Source: Cupriavidus sp. U2 (GTDB lineage: Bacteria > Pseudomonadota > Gammaproteobacteria > Burkholderiales > Burkholderiaceae). From it: a stretch of 64,000 bases of DNA. The notes below the pieces were generated by a model. The model was not told the origin of the DNA. It ran no database searches and was given only the letters and a program-made list of their open reading frames with translations. This document shows, one piece after another, positions 41,428 to 52,000 of this stretch (position 1 is the first letter of the stretch; each line of letters starts with the position of its first letter). The position numbers and the translations under genes were made by a program. Where the stretch lies: positions 208 through 64,207 of the forward strand of contig NZ_RCOG02000015.1 of the NCBI RefSeq assembly GCF_009663685.2, given 5' to 3'.

Positions 41428-42346
41428 CGCCAGCCTGTTCATCGCCACGTTTGCCCTGGTGCTGCTGGGGCTGGGCCTGCTGATGCTGGCAACGGCCCGT
41501 GGCCGGGCCAACGCCGAGCGCGCTCGCGCCCACCTGGCCGCGCAGACCGAACAGGTGCGTGCCCGTTATGCATCGGCCACGGAACCGGAGCCGCATGGCG
41601 CGGTGCGCGACCTGCGCCGGCGCTGGGCCGACCTGCTGCGCCGCGCCGACATGGCGCCAACGCGCGGCACATACCTGCGCTGGGGCGTGCCCATGCTGAG
41701 CCTGGTCGTGGCGGGCGCGGCGGCCGGCGGTGCCATCGGCCTGGTGGCGATGCTGGTGGTTGCCGTGGCGACGGCGGCCTTCGTGCTGTGGCTGCGCATC
41801 AGCCGGCTCAAGGGCAAGATGCTGCGCCAGCTGCCGGGCTTCCTCGATGGCGTGGTGCGCCTGATGACGATCGGCAGCAGCGTGCCGGCCGCGTTCCAGA
41901 ATTCGGTGGCCAATACCGAACCGCCGCTGCGCCAATGCCTGGTGCAGGCCATCCACCTGCAGCGGGCCGGCAAGGAACTGGACCAGGCCGTGATGCAGAT
42001 GGGCCGCGCCTATGACCTGGACGAGCTGGTCATCGTGTCGTCGGTGCTGCGGCTGTCGCAGCGATATGGCGGGCGTGCCGACGTGGTGATGGAGCGTACC
42101 GCTACCTTCATGCGCGACCGCGAGGAAGCGCAGCGCGAGTTGATGGCGCTGTCGGCCGAGACGCGCCTGTCCGCCTGGGTGCTGGGCCTGTTGCCGCTGG
42201 TGGTGGCGGGCGGGCTGTTCATGATGAACGCCGGCTACATCATGATGATGTGGAAGGACCCCACCGGCCGCATCATGCTGCTGGGCGCCGCCGGGCTCGA
42301 AGTGGCCGGCATCCTGATGCTGTACCGGCTGGCAAAGTCGATCTAG
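41417..42346 (+). CDS. tadB: Tad platform protein TadB, with TTG start
   Basis: 309 residues if started at the TTG at 41417, which overlaps the tadA stop by 11 bases. No ATG or GTG lies between there and the first membrane helix (LFIATFALVLLGLGLLMLATA), so a rare start codon is needed. It has the type II secretion F domain (LPGFLDGVVRLMTIGSSVPAAFQNSV ... RYGGRADVVMERTATFMRDREEAQRELMALSAETRLSAWVLGLLP) and four or five membrane segments. It is an inner-membrane platform subunit that couples TadA to pilin assembly. The weak start may limit its amount relative to TadA. Confidence 0.9.
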   Translation: MISSASLFIATFALVLLGLGLLMLATARGRANAERARAHLAAQTEQVRARYASATEPEPHGAVRDLRRRWADLLRRADMAPTRGTYLRWGVPMLSLVVAGAAAGGAIGLVAMLVVAVATAAFVLWLRISRLKGKMLRQLPGFLDGVVRLMTIGSSVPAAFQNSVANTEPPLRQCLVQAIHLQRAGKELDQAVMQMGRAYDLDELVIVSSVLRLSQRYGGRADVVMERTATFMRDREEAQRELMALSAETRLSAWVLGLLPLVVAGGLFMMNAGYIMMMWKDPTGRIMLLGAAGLEVAGILMLYRLAKSI

Positions 42347-42358
42347 GAGCCGCTGGCC

Positions 42359-43495
42359 ATGCAGATCGATGCCACCACCCTGATCTCCGCGAGCCTGGCT
42401 GCGGCCGCGATGGCGCTACTGGTACTGGCCTGGCCGCTGCTGCGGCAATGGCGGCAGCGGCGCGAGGCCGCACGGACCATCGACGCCGCGCTGCAGCGGC
42501 AGGCCATGCACGGTGTAGCCGCCGCGCAGGGCGAGGCCGCACCGGGGCAGGCGCAGGCAGCCGGGGCCGCCGCACAGGCGACGGCCACCGCATCGGCCGC
42601 TGCAACTTCCGCCGCCCCGCAGATGTCGGCGCGCGCGGCAGCGGCCGCCGCCGCGCTGGGGCAAGCGTCTGCGCGGCCAGCTGCGGCAGCCAGACCAGCG
42701 CCCGCCACGCTCGGCGCCAGGCTCGGCGCGGCGTTCGGCGACCGTTTCAACCAGTCGTGGCTCGAATCGCGCCTTGGCCGTGCGGTGGTCGCCGCCGAGG
42801 AACAGTTGCTGCTGGAGCAGTGCGGCTTTTATGGCCTGCAGCCGCGCGCCGTATTCGGCGGCCTGCGGGTGCTGGTGCCTGCCGCGCTGGCGGGCGCCGT
42901 GCTGCTCTGGCGGATCGACGGCCCGACGGCGCAGGCATTGGCCTGGGGGTTCGCCACATTCGCGACGGCGTACCTGCTGCCGAAGATCGCATTGCGCCGC
43001 TGGGCGGGCAACCGCCAGCGCGAAGTGGCCGAGGAACTGCCGGTGCTGATCGACATGCTGCGGCTGCTGCAGGGCGTGGGCCTGTCGATCGACCAGAGCC
43101 TGCAGGTCATCGTCACCGAATTCGGCGCGATGCTGCGCGTGCTGGGGCCCGAGCTGCAGCGTGCGAATCAGCAGTTTGCGTCGGGCCGCTCGCGGGAACA
43201 GACGCTGCAGCGCATCGGCAAGCTGTTCGACGACGAAGACCTGAAGAGCCTGATCACGCTGTTGACGCAGGTGGACAAGCACGGCGGCGCGGTGCAGGAG
43301 CCGCTGCGCCAGTTTGGCGAGCGGCTGCAGGTGGCCCGCAAGGCGCGCATGAAGGACAAGATCGGCCGGCTGACCGTGAAGATGACCGGCGTGATGGTGG
43401 TCAGCCTGCTGCCGGTGCTGCTGATCCTGACGGCGGGGCCCGGCTTCCTCGGCGTGATCCGGATGCTGGCCCGCATGAACGGAGGACATGGATGA
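42359..43495 (+). CDS. tadC: Tad platform protein TadC
   Basis: 378 residues. First membrane helix LISASLAAAAMALLVLAWPLL, then an Ala-rich insert of about 80 residues (AQAAGAAAQATATASAAATS) that is low complexity and probably disordered, then the T2SS F domain: LPVLIDMLRLLQGVGLSIDQSLQVIVTEFG ... FDDEDLKSLITLLTQVDKHGGAVQEPLRQFGERLQVARKARMKDKIGRL, and final membrane segments. The Ala-rich insert makes it longer than common TadC proteins of about 290-330 residues. ATGA overlap with tadD. Confidence 0.9.
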   Translation: MQIDATTLISASLAAAAMALLVLAWPLLRQWRQRREAARTIDAALQRQAMHGVAAAQGEAAPGQAQAAGAAAQATATASAAATSAAPQMSARAAAAAAALGQASARPAAAARPAPATLGARLGAAFGDRFNQSWLESRLGRAVVAAEEQLLLEQCGFYGLQPRAVFGGLRVLVPAALAGAVLLWRIDGPTAQALAWGFATFATAYLLPKIALRRWAGNRQREVAEELPVLIDMLRLLQGVGLSIDQSLQVIVTEFGAMLRVLGPELQRANQQFASGRSREQTLQRIGKLFDDEDLKSLITLLTQVDKHGGAVQEPLRQFGERLQVARKARMKDKIGRLTVKMTGVMVVSLLPVLLILTAGPGFLGVIRMLARMNGGHG

Positions 43496-44340
43496 CAAGA
43501 CTATCCCGCCCGCTGCTGGCAGGCTCGCTTGCGGCGGCCATGGCGTTGCTGGGCGGCTGTGCCAGCACGCCCAACAGCGCCGAGGCCATGGCACGCCAGG
43601 CCGATGCGCAGATCGAGCTGGCCCGGCTGCAGGACAAGGCCGCACGCGCCGAGTACAACGACCAGAACGTCTACCTGGGCCTGATCGGCAAGATGCAGCA
43701 GGAAGGCATGTACTACGCTTCGCTGGCCCATATCGACGCGTACCAGCAGAAGTACGGCAGCAGCACCGCGCTGCAGGTACTGCGCGCCGATGCGCTGCGC
43801 GAGACCGGCCAGGACGACGCGGCGCTGCAGGCCTATCGCGACCTGCTGAACACCGATCGCGCCGCCCGCGCACGCCACGGCATCGGCCTGGTGCTGGGCC
43901 GGCAGGGCGATTTCATGCGCGCCGCCGTGGAACTGCGCCAGGCGGCGGTGCTCGAGCCGGTCAACGCGCAGGTGGCCAACGACCTGGGCTATGCGCTGAT
44001 GCGTGGTGGCGCGCTGCAGGATGCGCGCGTGCCGGTGATGCAGGCGCTGGAACTGGACGCCAACAATCCGCGGGTCATCAGCAATGCCGTGGTGTGGATG
44101 CTGGCCACCGGCAAGCGCAGCGAGGCCACCGCGATGATGCAGCGTGCCGCGATGCCGGACCCCACGCGCGCCGCCATCCGCAAGGAAGCGGACCGCGTGA
44201 CCCGCGCCGCGCAGTTGCGCGACAGGACGGCGCCACGCGGCAACGCCCATCCGAATGCCGCCGCGAACCCCATGCCGGACTCCAATGCGAACCCGGCGGC
44301 CGCGCAGTCCGTGGCGCTCAACGCAGGAGCCAGACCGTGA
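43492..44340 (+). CDS. tadD: TadD pilotin-like TPR lipoprotein
   Basis: 282 residues from the ATG at 43492 inside the tadC stop. Lipobox LLGGC with Cys23. Several TPR helices are present (LQVLRADALRETGQDDAALQAYRDLLNTDRAARARHGIGLVLGRQGDFMRAAVELRQAAVLEPVNAQVANDLGYALMRGG). TadD helps secretin assembly in the outer membrane. The C-terminal tail is Asn/Pro/Ala-rich and unstructured. It overlaps the next gene by GTGA. Confidence 0.9.
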   Translation: MTRLSRPLLAGSLAAAMALLGGCASTPNSAEAMARQADAQIELARLQDKAARAEYNDQNVYLGLIGKMQQEGMYYASLAHIDAYQQKYGSSTALQVLRADALRETGQDDAALQAYRDLLNTDRAARARHGIGLVLGRQGDFMRAAVELRQAAVLEPVNAQVANDLGYALMRGGALQDARVPVMQALELDANNPRVISNAVVWMLATGKRSEATAMMQRAAMPDPTRAAIRKEADRVTRAAQLRDRTAPRGNAHPNAAANPMPDSNANPAAAQSVALNAGARP

Positions 44341-44672
44341 CCCTTTTCCCGTTTGCACCGCGCCTGGCCCGGATGGCGGCGCTCGCCGCGCTGGTGGCAG
44401 CCGCGCCGGCCATGGCCCAGCAGCCGACGGCGCCCGCCGAGGTGCGTCCCAACGACGCAGCGGTAGGCGACACCACGCGCAGCCTGCTCGACATCCAGCG
44501 CAGCGGATCGCAGGCCGGCCCGCAGCAACCGTTGACCGGCGACCAGGCCGCGCTGGGGTACGCGCGCTACATGCGCAGCTTCACCCATCCGCTGCCCGAG
44601 TTCTTCTCGACGATTTCCACCGGCAGCCCGCTGCGCGGCGGCGCGGGCAGCCAGCCGATGAACGGGCAATAG
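44337..44672 (+). CDS. DUF3613 protein of the Tad locus, with GTG start
   Basis: 111 residues from a GTG at 44337 that overlaps the tadD stop. Signal peptide (MAALAALVAAAPAMAQQ), then the DUF3613 core: GDTTRSLLDIQRSGSQAGPQQPLTGDQAALGYARYMRSFTHPLPEFF. Proteins of this domain are known almost only from tad operons of Burkholderiaceae, next to tadD, and have no assigned role. The export signal and place in the operon suggest a periplasmic accessory factor of the pilus machine. Confidence 0.85.
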   Translation: MTLFPFAPRLARMAALAALVAAAPAMAQQPTAPAEVRPNDAAVGDTTRSLLDIQRSGSQAGPQQPLTGDQAALGYARYMRSFTHPLPEFFSTISTGSPLRGGAGSQPMNGQ

Positions 44673-44681
44673 CGACACGCC

Positions 44682-46430
44682 ATGCAGCATCGGGCCGATC
44701 TCCATCGACAGCGCGGCGCCATCAGCCTGATGGCCGCCGTACTGATCGCCACCGTGGTCATCGGTGCCATGGTGTCGATCGATGTCGGCTTCGTGTTCTA
44801 CAGCCAGCGGCAGTTGCAGAAGGCGGTGGACCTGGCGGCGCTGTCGGGCGCCCAGCAGCTCAAGCGTGCCGATGACCTGCCGACCACCACGGCCAACGTG
44901 ATGGCTTCCGTGACGGCAGCGGCCAGCCAGAACGGCTATCGCGGTGCAGTGGGCGCGGACTGTGCCGGCGCGGCGGCCGACGCTGCCGACCGCATGCGCA
45001 CGTGCCTGGGCGTGTGGGACCCGGCCGATGCCGTGAACGGCGACAGCGTTCGGCACTTCAACGCCGCCTACGACGCGGCGGCGCTATCGCCCAATGCGGT
45101 GCGGGTGCAGGGCACGCTGACGGTGCCGCTGCTGTTCGTGCTGCCCGGCGGCACGTCGCGCCAGCTGCATGCCGAGGCCATCGCGGCAGCCAGCCCGCCG
45201 GTGGCGTCGTTTTCGCTGGGCAGCGGATTGCTGAACCTGAACTCGGCAAGCGGCGTGCTGGGCCTGCTGCTGGGCAATACGGTGAATCTTTCGGTGGCCG
45301 ACTGGAACGGACTGGCAAATGCCAACGTCACGCTGGAGCAGCTGAGGCTCCAGCTTGGCGTGGGAACGGTCGATGCGCTGCTGAACACCACGCTGTCGAT
45401 CCGCGAGTTCTACGCGCTGGTACTGAATGCGGCCGGGCGGCAGGCGCTGCTGGGTGCGGCGCTGGGCAGCCCCGAGACGCAGCTCGGCCTGAACGGGCTC
45501 GGCACCAATCTGACGCTGGCGCGGTTGCTGGATCTCGGCGTGCTTACGCCCGCCGCGTCGTCGGCGGCCGAAGTGGGTCTGAACGTGGCATCGCTGCTGA
45601 CCACCGCCGCCTATGTGGCGCGCGGCAGTAGCGCGGTGGCGCTCAACATTCCGAATCTGAACGTGCCGTTGCAACCGGTGGGCAGCGCCACTGCCACGGC
45701 ATCGCTGACCATTATTGATCCGCCCAAGGTGGCGGTGGGCCCGGCGAAACAACTGCCCGACGGCAGCTGGAAGACGACGGCGTCCACCGCGCAGCTGGGC
45801 GTCAACCTGGCCGTGCATGCCAATATTGGCTTGCCGCCGCTGGTATCAGCCAGCGTCGACCTGCCGCTGCTGCTCAAGGTTGCGCAGGCCAAGGCGGACC
45901 TGACCGCCTTGCAGTGCGCCGCCACGGCAGACCAGCGGACCGCCACCATCAGGGTAGACCCAAGCCTGATGGTGGCATGCCTGACCGAAAACAAGCTGCA
46001 ATGCACGTCGTCCAGCCAACTGCGGGTGGGCACCGTCAGTGTCGTGACGCTGCCGTTGCCGCTGATTCCGGGCAGCTTGGCCCAGGCAGACCTGATCGCC
46101 CACCCGACCCTGCAAACGGCATCGACCGCCCCCGGCACGGACCTGGTGCTGCACCCTGGCGCCAATGCCTCCACGTCGGCGACCGCGCCGGCGAGTCGCA
46201 CCGTCGGCGATCTCCTGCGGAATCTCAATCCTGTTCTTTCCCTGGATGTGCTGGGTCTCAAGGTGCCGAGCATCGCCCCGGGGGATCTGCTCACGCCGCT
46301 GATTGATCCGCTGGGGCCGTTGATCGACGGGGTGGCAGGCTGGCTGCTGGCCACGCTGGGCATCGATATCGCCAACGCCAACGTCCGGCTGAACAGCGTG
46401 GACTGCAACAACGCCGAACTTGTGTATTGA
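44682..46430 (+). CDS. tadG: TadG-like pilus protein
   Basis: 582 residues. The N-terminal TadG/TadE-like segment is RGAISLMAAVLIATVVIGAMVSIDVGFVFYSQRQLQKAVDLAALSGAQ, with one membrane helix; the pilin-type glutamate is replaced (AISLMA). The large periplasmic part is repetitive and rich in Leu, Ala, Val and Gly with few charges; several Cys (GADCAGAA, MRTCLG, LQCAAT, VACLTE, LQCTSS, VDCNNA) could form disulfides. There is no von Willebrand A domain as found in some TadG proteins. Thought to anchor or tip the pilus. Last structural gene of the locus. Confidence 0.82.
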   Translation: MQHRADLHRQRGAISLMAAVLIATVVIGAMVSIDVGFVFYSQRQLQKAVDLAALSGAQQLKRADDLPTTTANVMASVTAAASQNGYRGAVGADCAGAAADAADRMRTCLGVWDPADAVNGDSVRHFNAAYDAAALSPNAVRVQGTLTVPLLFVLPGGTSRQLHAEAIAAASPPVASFSLGSGLLNLNSASGVLGLLLGNTVNLSVADWNGLANANVTLEQLRLQLGVGTVDALLNTTLSIREFYALVLNAAGRQALLGAALGSPETQLGLNGLGTNLTLARLLDLGVLTPAASSAAEVGLNVASLLTTAAYVARGSSAVALNIPNLNVPLQPVGSATATASLTIIDPPKVAVGPAKQLPDGSWKTTASTAQLGVNLAVHANIGLPPLVSASVDLPLLLKVAQAKADLTALQCAATADQRTATIRVDPSLMVACLTENKLQCTSSSQLRVGTVSVVTLPLPLIPGSLAQADLIAHPTLQTASTAPGTDLVLHPGANASTSATAPASRTVGDLLRNLNPVLSLDVLGLKVPSIAPGDLLTPLIDPLGPLIDGVAGWLLATLGIDIANANVRLNSVDCNNAELVY

Positions 46431-46443
46431 ATCCTGAGCCATC

Positions 46444-47808
46444 ATGAAAGCAGAGCGTTGGGCCTACGAGAGCCTCGAAGTCTATGTGTGGGAAGGCCAG
46501 TACGACATTGCCGACCGCGTGGCGCGATTCCTGACGCCGCTGGGGACCGAGGTGATTCGTGCCGGGGCGCTGGACGCGCTGCCGAACGAGGCGCGCGTGA
46601 AGCCGTGCATTGCCGTGATCAGCGCATCGGCGATCGGCTCGGCCAAGTTCACGCTGGACTGGGAAGCCGCCCACGGCATGCCGGTGATCTGGGTGGGCGC
46701 GCCGGACCGCGAGACCGATCCGGGCCGCTTTCCGCCCGAGTATGCGTACATCCTGCCGCACGACTTCAATGGCGGCGACCTGCGCAACCAGATCGTCAAG
46801 CTGATGCCGCAGCTGCTGGCCGCCGGCGAGGCACGTCCCGACGTGGCCGACCTGGTGGCCGGATCGCCGGCCATGCAGGAGTTGCTGGAACAGGTGGAGA
46901 CCTTCGCCAACTTCGACAGCAACGTGATGCTGTACGGAGAGACCGGCGCGGGCAAGGAGCGCATCGCACGGCTGTTCCACGAGCGCAACAGCCAGTATGG
47001 CAAGGGGCCGTTCGTCGCCGTGAACTGCGGGGCGATTCCCGACGGACTGTTCGAGTCGCAGTTCTTCGGCCATGCCAAGGGCGCCTTCACCGGCGCCATG
47101 TTTGCGCACCGGGGGTTTTTCGAACAGGCTACCGGCGGCACGCTGTTCCTGGACGAGATCGGCGACCTCCCACTGTTCCAGCAGGTCAAGCTGCTGCGCG
47201 TGCTGGAGGAAAACGCGCTGACGCGGCTGGGATCGACCATGGCCGTGAAGCTCGATTTCAGGCTGGTGGCGGCCACCAACAAGGACCTGCGCGAGGCGGT
47301 GCGCGAGGGCCGCTTCCGGGCCGACCTGTATTTCCGGCTGGCGGTGATCGAGTTGCGCATCCCGAGCCTGGAGGATCGTGGCCCGGGCGACAAGGTGGGC
47401 CTGCTGCAATCGTTCCTGCGCCACATGATGGGCGCGGCCGCCTACGATGCGCTGCCGCCCATGCCCGACTGGCTCAAGGGGGCCGTGGGCACGGCGTTCT
47501 TCGTCGGTAACGTGCGCGAGCTGCGCAACCTGGCCGAGCGCGTGGGCATCACCGCGCGGCAGTATGGCGGCTGGGACGAGGACCGCATACGGCCGCTGTT
47601 CCGGGGGCTGCGTCCGGGTGCGTTCGATGGTTCCGAGCGGGGCGATCCGCGCGCCGATGTCGAGGAGCGCCGCCGCATCATCGCCGCGCTCGACGCCAAC
47701 GGCTGGCGGCGCCAGGATACGGCTGCCTGCCTGGGCATCAGCCGCAAGGTGCTGCGGGAGAAGATGCGCAAGTTCCAGATCGCCGACAGCGAGGCGGAGC
47801 CGGTCTGA
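46444..47808 (+). CDS. Sigma-54-dependent activator at the end of the Tad locus
   Basis: 454 residues. The N-terminal 130 residues have a receiver-like pattern ([31 protein letters not shown]...[15 protein letters not shown]) but no evident phospho-acceptor Asp pair. The AAA+ domain has Walker A GETGAGKE (165-172), the sigma-54 contact loop GAFTGA (213-218) and [26 protein letters not shown]. The C-terminal Fis-type helix-turn-helix is [33 protein letters not shown]. It starts 13 bases after tadG, so it is likely co-expressed with and acting on the pilus genes. Control is probably by ligand or partner rather than by phosphorylation. Confidence 0.88.
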   Translation: MKAERWAYESLEVYVWEGQYDIADRVARFLTPLGTEVIRAGALDALPNEARVKPCIAVISASAIGSAKFTLDWEAAHGMPVIWVGAPDRETDPGRFPPEYAYILPHDFNGGDLRNQIVKLMPQLLAAGEARPDVADLVAGSPAMQELLEQVETFANFDSNVMLYGETGAGKERIARLFHERNSQYGKGPFVAVNCGAIPDGLFESQFFGHAKGAFTGAMFAHRGFFEQATGGTLFLDEIGDLPLFQQVKLLRVLEENALTRLGSTMAVKLDFRLVAATNKDLREAVREGRFRADLYFRLAVIELRIPSLEDRGPGDKVGLLQSFLRHMMGAAAYDALPPMPDWLKGAVGTAFFVGNVRELRNLAERVGITARQYGGWDEDRIRPLFRGLRPGAFDGSERGDPRADVEERRRIIAALDANGWRRQDTAACLGISRKVLREKMRKFQIADSEAEPV

Positions 47809-47894
47809 AGGCCGCCTGCCGGCATCGGGACGTTATGATGCGGGACCGCACGGCAAGGCCGTGCATTACGCGCCACCGCGCCGAAGGACCCGAA

Positions 47895-49040
47895 TTGCGT
47901 TTTCTCCACACCGCCGACTGGCATCTCGGTCGGCTTTTCCATGCCCGCAGCCTGATCGAAGACCAGGCGCACGTGCTCGACCAGTTCGTGGCGCTGGTGC
48001 GCGAGGTGCGGCCCGATGCCGTGCTGATTGCCGGCGACGTCTACGATCGCGCGGTGCCGCCGCCCGAGGCCGTGGCGCTGCTGGACGACGTGCTGGCGCG
48101 CATCGTGGTGGAAGCCGATGTGCCGGTGGTGATGATCGCGGGCAACCACGACAGCGCGCAGCGGCTGGATTTCGGCGCGCGTCTGCTGGCCGCGCGCGGC
48201 CTGCATGTGGCGGGCCGCACGGGGCCGGAAGCGGCTTGTGTGTCGCTGCGCGACGCCCACGGCGAAGTGCGGATCTACGCGTTGCCGTATGCGGAGCCGG
48301 CGGTGGTGCGCGACGCGCTCGGTGTCGAGCTGTCATCGCACGAGGCGGCGCTGGGCGCGCAACTCGACGCGATCCGGGCCAGCCATCCGGCCGGCGTGCG
48401 CGCCGTGGCGGTGGGACACGCATTCGTGGTGGGCGGCGCGGTCAGTGAATCGGAACGGCCGCTGTCGGTGGGCGGCAGCGGGGCGGTGGGGGCGGACCTG
48501 TTCCACGGTTTCGACTTCGTGGCACTGGGCCACCTGCACCGGCCGCAGACCATCGGCGAGCGGATTCATTACGCCGGGTCGCTGCTCAAGTATTCGCTGT
48601 CGGAAGCCGATCACCACAAGACCGTGTCGCTGGTCGAACTGGACGATAAAGGCGCCGTGCGCATCGAGCCCATCGCATTGAAGCCGCGCCGCGACCTGCG
48701 CATCCTGACCGGCGAACTGGCCGCGCTGGTGGAGGCGGGCCTGGCGGACGCGCGCCGCGACGACTACGTCCATGCGGTGCTGACCGATACCGGCGCGCTG
48801 CTGGACCCGATGGCGCGGCTGCGCGAGGCGTATCCGAACGCGCTGGCGATCGAACGCGCCATCCTGGCACGCAGCGGGCAGGCCGGCGAGGCGGGCCGGC
48901 GCATGCGCGAGCTGGACACCGGCAGTCTGTTTGCGAATTTCTTCCGCGAAGTGGCTGACGCGGACCTGGACGGCGACCAACGCCGCGCACTGGACCATCT
49001 TCTGGCCGGTATGGAGGCTTCGGAAAGGGAATCGGCATGA
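47895..49040 (+). CDS. sbcD: DNA repair nuclease subunit SbcD (Mre11 type), with TTG start
   Basis: 381 residues from a TTG at 47895 (AAGGAC seven bases upstream), where family similarity begins: LRFLHTADWHLGRLFH. Upstream in-frame ATGs add about 20 unlike residues. All phosphoesterase motifs are seen: ADWHLG, IAGDVYDRAVPP, IAGNHDS, and FVALGHLHRPQ. SbcD is the Mn-dependent nuclease that with SbcC cleaves DNA hairpins and blocked ends. It overlaps sbcC by four bases. Confidence 0.93.
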   Translation: MRFLHTADWHLGRLFHARSLIEDQAHVLDQFVALVREVRPDAVLIAGDVYDRAVPPPEAVALLDDVLARIVVEADVPVVMIAGNHDSAQRLDFGARLLAARGLHVAGRTGPEAACVSLRDAHGEVRIYALPYAEPAVVRDALGVELSSHEAALGAQLDAIRASHPAGVRAVAVGHAFVVGGAVSESERPLSVGGSGAVGADLFHGFDFVALGHLHRPQTIGERIHYAGSLLKYSLSEADHHKTVSLVELDDKGAVRIEPIALKPRRDLRILTGELAALVEAGLADARRDDYVHAVLTDTGALLDPMARLREAYPNALAIERAILARSGQAGEAGRRMRELDTGSLFANFFREVADADLDGDQRRALDHLLAGMEASERESA

Positions 49041-52000
49041 AACCGCTGTACCTGAGGTTGCAGGCTTTCGGTCCGTTTGCCGCCACCGAGACCATCGATT
49101 TCACGCGGCTCGGCGAGCAGGCGTTCTTCCTGATCCACGGACCCACGGGCGCGGGCAAGACCACGCTGCTGGATGCCATCTGCTTTGCGCTCTACGGCGA
49201 TACGTCGGGCGGCGAGCGCAGCGCACAGGACATGCGCAGCGCCAATGCCGACCCAGCGCTGCGCACCGAAGTCACGCTGGAATTCGGGCTGGGGGCGATG
49301 CACTACCGCGTGTCGCGCTCGCCCACGCAGGACCGCCCCAGCCAGCGCGCGGCGGGCGGTTTCGTCAAGGAAGCCGCCAAGGCGCAGCTGGACGTGATGC
49401 TCGACGGCGCCTGGAAGAGCCACGCCAGCCAGCCGGGCCGCGTCAGCGACGCCGTGCGCGATCTGCTGGGCTTCGACAGCGCGCAGTTCCGGCAGGTCAT
49501 CGTGCTGCCACAGGGCCGCTTTCGCGAGCTGCTGACCGCCGATTCGCGAGCGCGCCAGGGCATCCTGGAGCGGCTGTTCCATACCGAGCTGTATCGCCGC
49601 GTGGAAGAACAGCTCAAGGAGCAGGCCGCCAGCATCCGGCGCGAGGCCGAGCAGATTGCCGTGCGCCGCAAGACGTTGCTGGACCAGCACGGGCTGGCGT
49701 CGATCGACGCCCTGACCGATCGCATCGACGCGCTGCAGATCACGCTGGCCGAACTGCTGCGCCGCGAGGACGTCGCGCGCGCCGACAGCGAGGCCGCGCA
49801 GGCGTCGCTGCGCAAGGGCGAGCTCGAACATACCCAGATCAAGGCCTGGCGCGAAGCCGAGGGCGCGCATGCCATGCTGAATGCCAAGGTGGCGGCCGTG
49901 GACGGCGATCGCGCGCGGCTGCAGGCGGCGCGGCGCGCCGCGCAGGTCACGCCGGCGGTGCAGCAACTGCAGGCAGCCCGGCAGGATCAGGCCAGGGTGC
50001 GCGCGGCCCAGGCGCAAGCCGAGACATCGGCCACGCGGGCCGCGCAGGCGGCGGAAACTGCCGCCCGTGCGCTGCGCGCCGAACTGTCGCGCCAGGAGGC
50101 CCGGGCCGCCGCGCAACGCACGGTGACCCGGCTCGAACACCTGCTGCCGCACGCTCGCAGGCTGGAGGTGCAGCGCAATGCCGTGGCACAGGCCGGCACC
50201 ACGCTGGCCATGGCGCAGTCGGCTTGCGCGGCGAAGATCGACGCTTTCCAGGCCGCCGCCAGGGCGCTCAAGGCGCTGGAGGCCGATGCCGAACAGGCGC
50301 GCGCGGGCGCGGCGGGGATGCAGGCGCTGCAGTTGCGGCTGGAACAGGCCCGCGAGCGCGCCGCCCGCATTGCGAAATACCGCCAGATCGAGGCCGAGCT
50401 TGGGCCGCTGCGCGCGGCACTGGCGTCCAGCGAGGCGCTGAAGCGCGCTGCCACCGAAGCCCGCGATGCGGCGCGCGTGGCCATGCGCCAGGCCGAGGTG
50501 GACTGGCGCCACGGGCAGGCCGCGCGCCTGGCCGGCAGCGTCCGGCGCGGCGAGCCGTGCCCGGTGTGCGGCGGCAAGGATCATCCGGCACTGGCGCAAC
50601 AGACGCTGGCGCTGGTGACCGACGACGATCTCGATGCCGCACGGCTGGCGTTGCAGAAGGCCGAGGATGCGCTGGCCGAGGCCAGCACCGCGCACCAGCG
50701 GGCGGGCGCCAGCGCCGCGCAATGGCAGGCGCGGCTGGCGGATCTGATCGAGGCCGCTGGCGATGTTTCCGGGGCGGGCGCCAGCGCGCTCGATGCCGAG
50801 ATCGCCGCGCTGGCCGAGGCTGCCCGCCAAGCCGAACAGGCAGGCAGGCGCGCCGAGGCGCTGGCGGCGCAGGCGGCGCACGCCCGCAAGGCCGTCGAGG
50901 CCGCCGAAGTGTTGGCCCAGGCTGCCGACACGGCCGCCCGCACAGCCGCGCAGGAACACGCGCGGCTGGATGGCGAATGGCGGGCCGCCTGCGAACAGGT
51001 GCCCGAGGATTCGCGCGACCCCGATACGATGACGGCCGCGCTGGAGGCTGCCCGGCGCGAAGCCGGCGCGCTCGAAGCCGCATTGCAGGCTGCACAGGGC
51101 GCCGAGCGCGACGCCGTCGCGCTGCAGGCCGCAACGGCGGCGGCGCTGGCGTCCGCGCGGGACAACGTCACCCAGGCCGACGCGCGCGTCACCGAGCGCG
51201 AGGCGGCATTGGCCGACGCCATGCGCGCGGCCGCCTTCGACCATGAAGACGCTTACGCTGCCGCGTGCCTGTCCGCCGACGACATGTCGGCGCTGGACGA
51301 TGCGATCCGTGCGTTCGATGTCGAGCTGGCCCGTGCAGCCGAATGGCATGCCCGCACCGCCGCCATCGCCCAGGCGTTGCAGGTCCCCGACATGCCCGCG
51401 CTGCTGGCCACGCGCGACCAGGCGGCCGTGAGGCTCGAAGCCGCCATCCGCGAGCGCAGCGAAGTGGCCGCGTCGCGCGACACGCTGCTGCAATGCAAGG
51501 GGCAGGTGGAATCGCTGGCGGCCGAAGGGCGCGAGGTGGAAACGCGCTATGCGGTGCTGGGCCGCCTGTCGGAAGTGGCCAATGGCAACAATCCGCGCCG
51601 CATGACGTTCCAACGCTTTGTCCTGGCGACGCTGCTCGACGAGGTGCTGGAGGCGGCGTCGCTGCGCTTGCTGCGCATGAGCCGCGGCCGCTACGCGCTG
51701 CAGCGCGTGCGCGAGCAGGGGGACCAGCGCATGGCCGGCGGGCTGGACCTGGAGGTGTTCGACCACGACACCGGCACCACCCGGCCGGCCAACACGCTTT
51801 CGGGTGGCGAGGGCTTTCTGGCGTCGCTATCCTTGGCGCTGGGGCTCGCCGACGTGGTGCAGTCGCGCGCCGGCGGCATCCAGCTCGACACGCTGTTCGT
51901 GGACGAAGGGTTCGGCACGCTCGATCCGGAAAGCCTGGACTTCGCCATCCGCACGCTGCTCGATCTTCAGCAGGCCGGCCGGCTGGTCGGCATCATCTCG

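Noticed and set aside
48764..51766. Open frame of about 1000 codons antisense to sbcDC
   Set aside because: SbcC with intact Walker, hook and signature motifs occupies the plus strand. The antisense product is low-complexity Arg/Gly/Leu-rich.
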